Below are positions 35,208-43,375 of a stretch of DNA of 57,277 bases, one piece after another; position 1 is the first letter of the stretch; each line of letters begins with the position of its first letter. A program made the translations under genes and the position numbers. The stretch covers positions 1 to 57,277 of the forward strand of contig CAJUTH010000022.1 of NCBI GenBank assembly GCA_910589275.1, written 5' to 3'. The notes beneath the pieces were generated by a model that worked only from the letters and a program-made list of their open reading frames with translations, had not been told where the DNA came from and ran no database searches. Origin of the DNA: an uncultured Dorea sp. (lineage in GTDB: Bacteria > Bacillota > Clostridia > Lachnospirales > Lachnospiraceae).

Positions 35208-35793
35208 ACTCAAACACACACCTTTCATACGCATTGATTACTTTTGTATCCAGATATCTATCATAACGCTTAAATTCCCTGCTGTAATTTTTGTGTACAT
35301 GCCCATGCAGGAAATATTTCGGCCTGTACCGCTCGATCAGTGTTAAAAATGTCTGAAATCCCCGGTGAGGAAGATCCTCTCCGTCATTGAGCCCGTAAGC
35401 CGGAGCATGAGTCACGAGAATGTCAAATCCCCGCCGCCTCACAATCTGGAACCACATCCGCCCTACCCGGAGACGCATCTGCGCTTCCGTATACTGATGT
35501 TTCCCGCCGTAATACTCCATGGAGCCTCCCAGCCCCATAATCCGCACGCCTTTGTGGACATAAATTCTGTCGTCAATACAGATACACCCCTCCGGCGGCT
35601 TCCGATCGTATTTCACATCGTGATTGCCATGCACATACAGCACCGGGATCGACGTCAGGGTTGTCAGAAAGGAAAGATAATCCGCCTCCAGATCCCCACA
35701 GGAAATGATCAGGTCGATTCCTTCAAATTTACTTCTGTCAAAATAGTCCCACAGGGCTTTCGACTCTTCATCCGCAATCGCAAGTATCTTCAT
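35185..35793 (-). CDS. Calcineurin-like metallophosphoesterase
   Basis: A 202-residue two-metal phosphoesterase. Motifs appear in order: CGDLEADY (metal Asp), VHGNHDVKY (catalytic Asn-His), THAPAYG, and HGHVHKNY near the C-terminus. The N-terminal strand MKILAIADEE carries Asp in place of the usual first Asp-x-His pair, so metal site 1 may be altered. Substrate is unknown. It sits between the BMP fusion gene (10 bp) and the GH3 gene (overlap) in one transcription unit. Confidence 0.85.
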   Translation of the reverse strand: MKILAIADEESKALWDYFDRSKFEGIDLIISCGDLEADYLSFLTTLTSIPVLYVHGNHDVKYDRKPPEGCICIDDRIYVHKGVRIMGLGGSMEYYGGKHQYTEAQMRLRVGRMWFQIVRRRGFDILVTHAPAYGLNDGEDLPHRGFQTFLTLIERYRPKYFLHGHVHKNYSREFKRYDRYLDTKVINAYERCVFEYEDEGKK

Positions 35794-35802
35794 CCGTCCC
35801 TC

Positions 35803-37734
35803 TTATCCCTTCGTTTTTTCCACACCCTGCTGCTGCACCAGCGGCTCCGAACGTTTTTTAAGCTCCTGCCGCTTAGGGATCTCGCCGATAACGTTCTCTG
35901 CCAGCCATTCCATCGTAACGACTTCTTCCGGAGACAAACTCTTCCATGATTCCTTCTGGATCACGCCTGTCTGTGAATAGAGTTCCCCCGCAAATGGGTC
36001 AAATATTCTATTCTTAATGTTGGAATTTAAAAGCTCCACCAAACGCTTGGTGCCGATGGGAAGCGTCTGTGAACAGACAATATCCGCCACTCCGGCGGAC
36101 ATTCCCCACCAGTAGTTGATCGCCTTCTTATCCGACGGATTATCGTCATATTTCCATGTTCCGTCCATAATCGTGCGGATCAACTGCTCGTAGAACCGCC
36201 CCCAGTGCCATACCGGCATGGCGAGGCTCTTCGGCCAGTCATGCTCGAAGCTGTAAAGCCCGAAATATCTAGACGCCTCCTCCGGAGTCACCATATCCTT
36301 GCCGGAAATGATCTCCGCTCCCTGCTCCCGCAGATTCTTTACCGCATCCACGTCCTTCTTCGCCGACCACTCCAGATATACCTTCACCCTAGGGTTCACC
36401 AGCTTTGCTCCCAGCGCAAAGGCATTAATGTTGGCGATAGTACCGAAAATCGGATAATCCGCAATAAATCCCAGCTTATCATTCTCCGTCAGCGCCCCCG
36501 CAACGGCCCCCATGATAAATTTCGGCTCATGCATCCGGATATAATAGGTCCGGATGTACCTGTGGGACGTATTCAGCGAACAATTCAGTATCCGCACGGA
36601 AGGATGGCTGATCGCCGCCTTGACGCTTGCCTGCACGAAGGAAGGCGTCGTAGTGAAAATGATATCGCATTTCTGCTTCACCGCATCCTCAATGGCATAC
36701 TCAATATTCTTCTTGTTAATATTCGTATAATACAGCGTCTGTACTTCATTCGGGAACTTCTGCTCCAAATGAAGCCTCCCAAGCTCATGGCCGTAGGTCC
36801 ATGCAGAAGAGCCGGGCGTCTTCTCATAGATAAACGCAATCTTTAACCGTCCCTTCCCTGAAAGGAGAACGCCAGTGGGGAGAATTTTATTTAGGCTCAA
36901 AATCGGCTTTTTCTCCTGAACCGGATCCATCTTCAGCTCAATTTCCTTATCCTTCTCCAGAAGCATATATTCTTCCCAGCTCTTTGCGATCAGCTTCTTA
37001 AGCTCCCCGGCGCTCATATCCAGAAGTTCTTTATAGCCATACAGCTCAATCAGCGCTAGAAGCGCGTCCCCAGATGTAATCTTAAGCTTATCATTGTTTT
37101 TAGCCTTAAATTCCTTCGCAAACCGGGTATAGATCGACCGGAAATCCATCCGTTCCTCCTCGTTCCATACCTCGCCTTCCGCCTTTCCCATTGCCTCCTG
37201 AAGCTTCGCAAATCTCCCGGTCTCGGAAAACCAAATATAATTGATCTGGGAAAGCTCATAAAAATCCAAGAATTCATAATAAATCCGGTTTTCTTTCTCA
37301 TTTGTCCGATCTGGAATAATCCGCGTCACCGTGCCCGGAATGGAATCCACCCCGAAAAACTTCACAACGCTGACCCTTTTATTGCCCTCCTCCACATAGA
37401 ATTTATTCATATATTCATAGGCTTTGATCGGGTCTCTAATCCCCTCCTGTACATGGCTGGTACTTAGGGATTCCCATTTTCTTGAGAACTCGCTGCCTTC
37501 CTTTAAAAGCGGCATAAAATTGCTGGCAAACGCGTTGCTCCGCCCCGCGTTCTTGGTGCCCGCGATCTGATCCGCCGGAATCTTCACAAGCCCTAACGGC
37601 ACTTCCCTGTACTGCCCTCTCGGCGGAAGGATATCGTCAAGCACTGGGAGAGTGGGAAGCTCCCCACGCAGGCACTTGGACTGATAATCCTTCTTTGCTA
37701 ATTTATTTGCTTTGATATAATCTTCTCTTGACAT
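35803..37734 (-). CDS. ParB-like domain fused to a BMP-family binding domain, cytosolic
   Basis: A 643-residue protein with an unusual join. Residues of about 45-150 look like a ParB/sulfiredoxin-type fold (VPLGLVKIPADQI, then YVEEGNKRVSVVKFFG, the ParB E-G-N/H-x-R motif). Residues of about 300-600 are a PnrA/BMP nucleoside-binding domain (IAFIYEKTPGSSAWTYGHEL, IIFTTTPSFVQAS, GFIADYPIFGTIANINAFAL). BMP proteins are normally exported lipoproteins, yet no signal peptide or lipobox is present. It may sense a purine nucleoside inside the cell. AGGAGG precedes the ATG. A T-box-like terminator hairpin lies upstream. Confidence 0.8.
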   Translation of the reverse strand: MSREDYIKANKLAKKDYQSKCLRGELPTLPVLDDILPPRGQYREVPLGLVKIPADQIAGTKNAGRSNAFASNFMPLLKEGSEFSRKWESLSTSHVQEGIRDPIKAYEYMNKFYVEEGNKRVSVVKFFGVDSIPGTVTRIIPDRTNEKENRIYYEFLDFYELSQINYIWFSETGRFAKLQEAMGKAEGEVWNEEERMDFRSIYTRFAKEFKAKNNDKLKITSGDALLALIELYGYKELLDMSAGELKKLIAKSWEEYMLLEKDKEIELKMDPVQEKKPILSLNKILPTGVLLSGKGRLKIAFIYEKTPGSSAWTYGHELGRLHLEQKFPNEVQTLYYTNINKKNIEYAIEDAVKQKCDIIFTTTPSFVQASVKAAISHPSVRILNCSLNTSHRYIRTYYIRMHEPKFIMGAVAGALTENDKLGFIADYPIFGTIANINAFALGAKLVNPRVKVYLEWSAKKDVDAVKNLREQGAEIISGKDMVTPEEASRYFGLYSFEHDWPKSLAMPVWHWGRFYEQLIRTIMDGTWKYDDNPSDKKAINYWWGMSAGVADIVCSQTLPIGTKRLVELLNSNIKNRIFDPFAGELYSQTGVIQKESWKSLSPEEVVTMEWLAENVIGEIPKRQELKKRSEPLVQQQGVEKTKG

Positions 37735-37835
37735 ACAGCCTCCTGAAATAATTCTAATTTACTTCTACTTCACCATCATATCATAGCCGGAAAAAAGAGT
37801 CATCCGTTATTATTAACAAATATTTCCCATACGTT

Positions 37836-37872
37836 TAAAAAGGTTGCTGTTCACTCCGTTCACAGCAGCCTT
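37836..37872 (-). terminator. Terminator in the leader of the BMP fusion gene
   Basis: On the minus strand AAGGCTGCTGTTCAC-like pairing (GGCTGCTGT with ACAGCAACC, extended through GAAC/GTTC-like bases) is followed by TTTTT, about 100 nt upstream of the start codon. An intrinsic terminator before a gene suggests attenuation. Confidence 0.75.
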
Positions 37873-37904
37873 CGCAAATCCATTGAAAATTCGCTTCGCG
37901 AATG
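37869..37904. repeat. 36-bp palindromic repeat, second copy at 43226-43261
   Basis: CCTTCG, then AAATCCATTGAAAA and TTCGCTTCGCGAATG, match 43226-43261 at 35 of 36 positions. The repeat contains the stem ATTCGC-TTC-GCGAAT. Here it lies inside the leader of the BMP fusion gene, between the T-box-like motif and the terminator. Confidence 0.75.
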
Positions 37905-38022
37905 CGGTGCCGCGTTATACCACCTTATAAATGTACAGATAATGTACCAGTCCAGCGACTACATTCACTTCTTATCTTTGTATACGATCTCCCTCGCACA
38001 TGCCCTTATGTTACTGAAATGT
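37873..38022 (-). ncRNA. Possible T-box-like or other structured leader upstream of the BMP fusion gene
   Basis: A plausible promoter reads TTGGAT-N18-TAGAAT on the minus strand, ending near 38022. The transcript would run through a stem ACAACATTTCAGT/AGTGAATGTAGT and a hairpin GTACA-TTATC-TGTAC. The motif TAAGGTGGTATAACGCGG (about 37910-37927) follows and resembles the T-box antiterminator core, then the terminator. I find no convincing stem I or specifier loop, so a T-box is suggested, not shown. Confidence 0.35.
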
Positions 38023-38187
38023 TGTACTCATTCTATGACTTTTTCATATTAATATCCAATTGAATTTGTTCCATGTTTGGAATATAATAATACAGTGCAT
38101 GGCGGAATAATTATAGCGTACTTAATATCAAATGAAATAGCAGAGTGGTACTTAAAAGTGTTGCCAGAGAATATGGAGGTTCCTATT

Positions 38188-39156
38188 ATGGCGATTCATA
38201 ATAAATCTCATAATAATCACGCTCTGATGTCATTGAATAAAATGCGGAAAGAGAACAGCTTAAAACATAAAACCAGTGCAGATTTTGAGATGCCCACAGA
38301 GATTCGTTTGCTTTATAGTATTTCGGATTGTGGAGATTTCCTGAAACAATTACCTGATAAATCTGTTCAGTTAATCTGTATCGATCCACCGTATAACTTA
38401 GAACTTGCAGGATGGGATATATATGAAAACTATATCGAATGGGCGTCAAAATGGATTGACGAGGCATACCGAGTTCTATCAGATAATGGAAGTATGGTTA
38501 TTTTCGGCGGTATACAATTCAGAGATGCTAAATCAGGAGACTTATTAGATATAATTCAGTACATACGAAAGGACACAAAGTTTAAATTGGTAAATACCAT
38601 AATTTGGCACTATAAAAACGGCATGTCTGCACAGCGTTTTTTTGCTAATAGGCACGAAGAGGTAATTTGGCTGGTCAAATCAAATGATTACTATTTTGAT
38701 TTGGATTCTGTCAGAGTTCCTTATTCAGAAAAAGATTTAAAAGTGGCATTAAGAGACAAAAGATTAAACCCTGAGACTACAAGAAAAGGAAAGAACCCAA
38801 CGAATGTCTGGGAAATTGGACGATTAAACGGAAATAGTAAGGAACGTGTAGGACATCCAACACAGAAACCCGTTGCGATAATAGAACGTTTTGTAAAAGC
38901 ACTATCATATCCGGGGTCTACAGTTCTTGATTTTTTCGTGGGTAGCGGAACTGTTGGAAGAGTATGCATAAATGAAGGAAGAAACTGTTTGATGTGCGAC
39001 AGTGATAAAACCTCTCTTAAATATTTTGAAAATCATCTTTTATTAATGGAAGATCTGGGACAAAACACACATTACAAAAAAGTAGAATACATTAACGATT
39101 TTTTTGAAGAAAATATAAAAGGAGAAACAGCAGATGAAAAAAGGCCAATCAAATAG
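38188..39156 (+). CDS. RsrI-type adenine-N6 DNA methyltransferase (predicted GAATTC)
   Basis: A 322-residue beta-class N6-adenine methyltransferase. Motif IV is IDPPYNL at about residue 69 and motif I is LDFFVGSGTVG near 254. ANRHEEVIWL, RLNPETTRKGKNPTNVW and GHPTQKPVAIIERFVKALS lie between in beta-class order. From memory the sequence closely follows M.RsrI, whose target is GAATTC, from the N-terminal M-A-x-x-SHxN segment onward. The ATG at 38188 has a perfect GGAGGT seven bases upstream; the longer frame to 38077 would need a TTG with no such site. The gene overlaps the EcoRI-like endonuclease gene by 23 bp. Codon and base use are AT-rich, unlike neighbours. Confidence 0.9.
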   Translation: MAIHNKSHNNHALMSLNKMRKENSLKHKTSADFEMPTEIRLLYSISDCGDFLKQLPDKSVQLICIDPPYNLELAGWDIYENYIEWASKWIDEAYRVLSDNGSMVIFGGIQFRDAKSGDLLDIIQYIRKDTKFKLVNTIIWHYKNGMSAQRFFANRHEEVIWLVKSNDYYFDLDSVRVPYSEKDLKVALRDKRLNPETTRKGKNPTNVWEIGRLNGNSKERVGHPTQKPVAIIERFVKALSYPGSTVLDFFVGSGTVGRVCINEGRNCLMCDSDKTSLKYFENHLLLMEDLGQNTHYKKVEYINDFFEENIKGETADEKRPIK

Positions 39157-39964
39157 ATTAACGGAGCAGCAAAAAGAAGGTCAGGGACCTATTACAATAT
39201 TTCATAAAGATGCTCAAATACACGACGCAGAAGTGGGAAATACATCTTTATTTGTGAAAAAACAACTTGAGTATGAATTTCCTATGTTGAAGTTTCGATA
39301 CAGGAAGGACTTAACCAAAAAAGAAATTAATAAAGCTTTAAAAAAGATTGATGATTATCTTGGCCAGACACTCTTTGTAGAGAGTGCCAGTATAAAACCA
39401 GATGGCGGTATTATTGAGGTGAAGGATGATAATGGTAACTGGCGTGTAGTAGTTGTATCAGAAGCTAAGCATCAGGGAAAAGATATTGAGAATATTAAAG
39501 CAGGAAAACTTGTTGGAAAAAATAACAATCAAGACCTCATGGCTGCTGGAAATGCTATAGAAAGAGCATATAAGAATATAAATGAAATTGCAAATTTTAT
39601 GCTTTCTGAAAATTACTTTCCATAAATTTTATTCCTTGAAGGTTCAAATTTTTTGACACAAAATGTGGTTGTTGCAAGACCAGATGGAAGAAAAGTTACA
39701 TTAATTTATAATGATGGAATGTTAAATCGCCTCGATAGACTGACAGCTGCAAACTATGGTATGCCTATTAATACAAATTTGTGCGAAAACCGATTTGTCA
39801 AATGTAATGGGGCAACAATAATGTTACAGGCTGCTTCAATATACACAAAAGGTGAAGGTGGTCATTGGAATGCTCAAGATATGATAGAGGTTATGCTGGA
39901 TGTTGCAAGAACATCATTAAAAATGCTGGGAAAGGATTTGTTTGTTCAGCTTACAAAGAAATAG
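39134..39964 (+). pseudogene. EcoRI-like restriction endonuclease with one nonsense codon
   Basis: The gene encodes 276 residues of an EcoRI/RsrI-family endonuclease if one stop codon, TAA at 39623-39625 (codon 164), is read through. EcoRI itself has 277. The stop stands where EcoRI has a Tyr. Everything else looks intact: catalytic IKPDGG (Asp90) and VSEAKHQGKD (Glu110, Lys112), the recognition segment AAGNAIERAYKN, and LNRLDRLTAANYGMP. No frameshift is seen in the second half. The first 163 residues would lack the second part of the recognition domain. The start at 39134 has AAAAGGAG nine bases upstream. Recent inactivation is the simplest reading. Confidence 0.9.
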
Positions 39965-39973
39965 GGAATAATC

Positions 39974-40891
39974 ATGAAAAAAAGAGAAGTTGATCATTCG
40001 CTTTTAGATAAAGCAAAAATTAATAAGAAAGATGAATTTTATACTCAACTAATAGATATTGAAAAAGAAATGATTCATTATACAAAACACTTTAGGGATA
40101 AAGTAGTATATTGCAATTGTGATAATCCAGAATATTCAAATTTTTGGAAATTTTTTTATGACCACTTTGAAGAATTGGGGCTGCGAAGATTGTATGCAAC
40201 ATACTATGGAGAGGGTGCAAGTTTTTTCAGTTATGAAGGATACAGCGTGACTGTTACACAGTTACAGGGAAATGGAGATTTTCGGAGTGAAGAGTGTATT
40301 CAAATTTTGGAACACAGTGACATTGTTGTAACAAACCCTCCGTTTTCTTTGTTTCGTGAATATATATGTCAATTAGATAGTCATAAAAAAGATTTTTTGG
40401 TCATTAGCAATATAAATGCAATTACATATAAAGAAGTTTTTCCGTTAATTCGAGCGAATAAAGCATGGTTAGGAGTTTGTTTCGGAAGAGGAATATCAGG
40501 ATTCATAGTTCCAGAGAACTATGTATTATATGGAACAGAAACAAAGATAGACGAAAATGGAAACAGAATAATATCTCCCAATAATTGCATGTGGCTGACA
40601 TCTTTAGATAATGAAAAGAGGCATCAACCTATTGAATTGGTAAAAAAATATAAAGGTAATGAAGATGCATATCCATTCTATGATAATTACCATGGAATAA
40701 ATGTTAATAAAACACAAGATATTCCGGCTGATTATATGGGAGCAATGGGAGTTCCGATCACCTTTTTAAATAAATATGACCCTGAACAGTTTGAAATTCT
40801 TAAATTTAGAAAAGGTGATGATGATAAGGATTTAAAGATAAATGGTAAAGCTCCATATTTTCGTATTCTTATCAAACGAAAAACGGCATAA
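39974..40891 (+). CDS. EcoRI-type adenine-N6 DNA methyltransferase (predicted GAATTC)
   Basis: A 305-residue methyltransferase that I recognise as a relative of M.EcoRI (326 residues), which modifies GAATTC. Shared blocks include DEFYTQ near the N-terminus, KVVYCNCDNP, motif IV VVTNPPFSLF at about residue 120, ITYKEVFPLI, FGRGISGFIVPE, GNRIISPNNC and NGKAPYFRILIK at the end. It is of a different class from the RsrI-type enzyme upstream and shares little sequence with it. A loop of about 20 residues before motif IV is shorter than in M.EcoRI. It starts 9 bp after the endonuclease frame ends. Confidence 0.92.
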   Translation: MKKREVDHSLLDKAKINKKDEFYTQLIDIEKEMIHYTKHFRDKVVYCNCDNPEYSNFWKFFYDHFEELGLRRLYATYYGEGASFFSYEGYSVTVTQLQGNGDFRSEECIQILEHSDIVVTNPPFSLFREYICQLDSHKKDFLVISNINAITYKEVFPLIRANKAWLGVCFGRGISGFIVPENYVLYGTETKIDENGNRIISPNNCMWLTSLDNEKRHQPIELVKKYKGNEDAYPFYDNYHGINVNKTQDIPADYMGAMGVPITFLNKYDPEQFEILKFRKGDDDKDLKINGKAPYFRILIKRKTA

Positions 40892-40960
40892 TAATGAGCC
40901 ACATGAAATACTATGGAAAATGATTTCTATACCATTTGGATTTTACATATGGATGAGCAA

Positions 40961-41674
40961 TTAGTATATTGATAATCTTTTTAAGGATGCTTTAACATAT
41001 TTTTCATCTATATCAGTTCCTATAAAACGTCTTTTATTTTTTAGAGCTGCTTCACCGGTAGTAGCAACTCCCATGAATGGGTCAAAAACAATATCATTTG
41101 GATTTGAAGCAATCAGAAGAAGATGTTCAATAAGTTCAAGTGGTTTTTGGGTTGGATGTCTGGGGGCTGCAATTTTCTCTGGTGGCGTGCATGATGGACA
41201 TTCAAAGAAGTTATGCATACGGTCTTGAGAAGAAAAATTCCAAGTATGACCTTTATTCCATAGGCAGATAACTAATTCGCAGCTATTTAAAAAACTGTTC
41301 TGGTATACACTGTGTGTAGGTGTTGTTTTGTGCCAGACAAATATTTGAAATGTTGAGAAAAGAGGATTAAAGGCATCATACCATTGACCAAGTAATGAGT
41401 AACTGGTGAATATAAAGATATTACCAGCTGGCTTTATTATTCGGGTAAATGGCTTTACATAATCACTTGGGTGGAGGAGGGTATTATCCCATTCTGCAAT
41501 ATTGTTATGAATTGTCTTTCCGTTATTTAGATAGATGTTGCCTCTGGAAAAGGGAGTTAGATTATATGGTGGGTCTGTTAGAATTAAATCTATAGATGAA
41601 TCAGGCAATCTTTTCATAAAGTCAAGATTGTTCTCATTGAATAATTTGTATGTGTATGTGTTTGTGCTGAACAA
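40961..41674 (-). CDS. Third DNA methyltransferase, beta-class, unknown target
   Basis: A 237-residue DNA methyltransferase, adenine-N6 or cytosine-N4. The catalytic motif is LTDPPYNLTPFSRGN near residue 32 and motif I reads FDPFMGVATTGEAAL near residue 200, a Met-Gly variant of the usual F-x-G-x-G. RHPTQKPLELIEHLL precedes it. The short length and lack of a separate recognition domain suggest a solitary or phage-type enzyme. It converges on the EcoRI-type gene with 69 bp between. The start is a TTG with AGGAGG five bases upstream. No partner nuclease is seen. Confidence 0.82.
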   Translation of the reverse strand: MFSTNTYTYKLFNENNLDFMKRLPDSSIDLILTDPPYNLTPFSRGNIYLNNGKTIHNNIAEWDNTLLHPSDYVKPFTRIIKPAGNIFIFTSYSLLGQWYDAFNPLFSTFQIFVWHKTTPTHSVYQNSFLNSCELVICLWNKGHTWNFSSQDRMHNFFECPSCTPPEKIAAPRHPTQKPLELIEHLLLIASNPNDIVFDPFMGVATTGEAALKNKRRFIGTDIDEKYVKASLKRLSIY

Positions 41675-41846
41675 TTACTCCTCCTGTATAGGTTCTTCTA
41701 TTTTGTTTGAATGAACTACCTCTTCCTCTACTTGCTATCTGATAGGAATAATTCCATTAGCTGGGAATTTGATATTTCACGTTCAATAAAAATGTGCTGT
41801 AGTTTTTTATAACTTACTCCTATGATTGTACCTCTATGATAAGAAA

Positions 41847-41875
41847 AAGATATCACATTTACGCAGAAAAATCAA
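41847..41875 (-). promoter_or_regulatory. Possible promoter of the third methyltransferase
   Basis: TTGATT (41870-41875) and TATCTT (41847-41852) on the minus strand have a 17-bp spacer. The resulting leader would be about 165 nt. It is placed at the junction with the group II intron fragment. Confidence 0.35.
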
Positions 41876-41889
41876 CATAAATCCAAAAC

Positions 41890-42233
41890 ATTGTTGCAAT
41901 AGAAGAGTACCATCCAGACTCGGATTATCTAGAAGTACATTTGGAACAGCACTCTTTATCTTCTGGTGATGGGTAGGCTCTCTCTCTGTTCCGAACCACA
42001 CTTTTCTTGCATACCGTTTCCCTTATATCGAAGGATAGTGCTGTATTTCAATTTCTTCACACGCTCCATGGTTTTCGCCCATATGTCCAAGGTTCAACTT
42101 TCCTTTGTTCCTTTCGACACCCTTTTTACGATACAGAGGAATTCACTTTATATTACGATCTGCAGGATTGCTCGCACCTTTTATCAAAGTTACTTTATCC
42201 TCTCCGCTTAGCACCCTGTATTATTGTCCACAC
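41890..42233 (-). mobile_element. 5' fragment of a group II intron
   Basis: Read on the minus strand, the sequence from 42233 begins GTGTGGACAATAATACAG and continues with GGTGCTAAGCGG, GGAACAAAGGAAAGTTGAAC and GATATAAGGGAAACGG. These are the kind of segments seen at the 5' end and in domain I of bacterial group II introns with GUGYG starts. The intron-encoded protein, domains V/VI and the 3' exon are missing. The fragment fades into the promoter of the third methyltransferase near 41880, so it was cut when the island formed or later. I rely on memory of intron consensus, so the type is uncertain. Confidence 0.55.
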
Positions 42234-42320
42234 CGAGTTTAACTACACGGCTCACTGGCAATAATCGCGACCGAATGTGCACCGGCAAGCGTAATTCAGC
42301 TTTGCTGGACATACGACGCT

Positions 42321-42350
42321 AAAAAAAGAACCGCGCATATTCTGCGCAGC
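42321..42350 (-). terminator. Terminator of the marR gene
   Basis: GCGCA pairs with TGCGC around TATTC (42333-42347) and on the minus strand a run of seven T follows. It lies about 57 bp after the MarR stop. Confidence 0.75.
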
Positions 42351-42406
42351 CCTCGCACGTCAGGTTATTTGTTAAGTAATATCCGCTGTATTAGTATAAC
42401 CAGCTT

Positions 42407-42838
42407 TTAAATATCGCTTACATTATACAGCACCCGGTTCAGCATCTTCTGGAGCGCCTGAACCTCTCTCTTGGTCATTCCTACCGTCAGATTCTTATCG
42501 ATCCTTCTCCGGTCAGACTCCATCCTTCTCTGGATATCATAAGCCTTCTCCGTCAAATGGACGTTCTTCTTTCTCTTATCCTTTCCATTGGGGACGATCA
42601 GAATATAGCCCTTCTCGTCCAGCCGCTGGAGAATCCCTGTCACCGTAGGATTCTTAAGGCTCAGAGCCTTCTCGATATCCTTCTGGTTTACCTCTTCCTT
42701 GTCACACCGGAACAGGTAATTCAGCACCTCGCACTGGGACGAAGTGATCCCAATGCCCTTTAACTGATTGTTAATGTCCTTTTCATACACATTGTTGATC
42801 TGCTTGAAAAGGAAACCAATCGGCAGTCTTTCCTGCAT
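42407..42838 (-). CDS. MarR-family transcriptional regulator
   Basis: A 143-residue winged-helix dimer. The DNA-binding part runs over about residues 30-100 (ITSSQCEVLNYLFR, DIEKALSLKNPTVTGILQRL, VPNGKDKRKKNVHLTEKA, the wing with its conserved D-x-R). Helical dimer segments lie at both ends. The start at 42838 follows AAAGGGTGAT. It stands alone with its own terminator; no transporter is adjacent. The target genes are unknown. Confidence 0.88.
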   Translation of the reverse strand: MQERLPIGFLFKQINNVYEKDINNQLKGIGITSSQCEVLNYLFRCDKEEVNQKDIEKALSLKNPTVTGILQRLDEKGYILIVPNGKDKRKKNVHLTEKAYDIQRRMESDRRRIDKNLTVGMTKREVQALQKMLNRVLYNVSDI

Positions 42839-42977
42839 ACTATCACCCTTTCTAATTATTACACTCCCATACCGCAGGCACACGGATGCCGCGCGTCTGT
42901 GATAAATTTACTCCCTATTACATAGTATGCTATATTTCCCTGCCAAAATCAAGCGCAAATTGACACTTTTTGTCCCA

Positions 42978-43235
42978 CTATCCCGGCGCCAGCATCACCT
43001 TGCAGCGCTTTTTATAACAGGCAATCCCATATTTCAGGATATTCTCCACCCCATCGTCTTCTAGGTCATCCTCATATTTTGTATATTCGATCTGTTTTAA
43101 CGCCTCCTTACACGCTCCCTCCAGATCTCCGTCATGGGCATACTTTACTTCTATAATAATCCCCATATCCCCGGTATCCGGTTCCGAAAGGATATCCGCG
43201 CAGCCTTCCTCCATTTCCCGGTTAACCTTCGTAAA
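42978..43235 (-). pseudogene. C-terminal remnant of an AAA-ATPase/PD-(D/E)XK protein
   Basis: About 85 codons matching the end of the common clostridial proteins with an AAA-ATPase-like domain followed by a PD-(D/E)XK nuclease-like domain (formerly DUF1703). GCADIL and GIIIEVKYAHDGDLE hold the nuclease-like Asp and Glu-x-Lys, and ILKYGIACYKKRCKVML is the usual C-terminus. The first 450 or so residues are missing, and the coding frame runs directly into the palindromic repeat at 43226. There is no start with a ribosome binding site at the new end. Confidence 0.75.
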
Positions 43236-43307
43236 TCCATTGAAAATTCGCTTCGCGAATGGGATTTGCTCACACCTGAATCACTTTCTTACGGAATGCG
43301 CAGTTCA
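43226..43307. repeat. Cluster of dispersed palindromic repeats
   Basis: Three parts follow each other. 43226-43261 is the copy of the 36-bp repeat at 37869. 43266-43292 is the copy of the 27-bp repeat at 22993. GGAATGCGC (43293-43301) with GCGCATTCC around a 6-nt loop forms a hairpin. The mosaic arrangement suggests a REP-like family that breaks and recombines. Confidence 0.65.
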
Positions 43308-43375
43308 GCGCATTCCTGACCCATGAATAGTAACTATCGCTTCATCATCACTGTTCAGTAGGTGTTTGGTAAACA

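Noticed and set aside
38077..38187. Longer N-terminus for the RsrI-type methyltransferase
   Set aside because: It would begin with TTG without a ribosome binding site. The ATG at 38188 has a perfect site and matches the start of the family.
39653..39964. A separate 103-residue gene after the EcoRI-like frame
   Set aside because: It is in the same frame as the upstream part, has no ribosome binding site and matches the second half of EcoRI. It is the tail of one interrupted gene.
41966..42264. Two short plus-strand reading frames
   Set aside because: They lie antisense to the group II intron fragment, have no start signals and code for low-complexity peptides.
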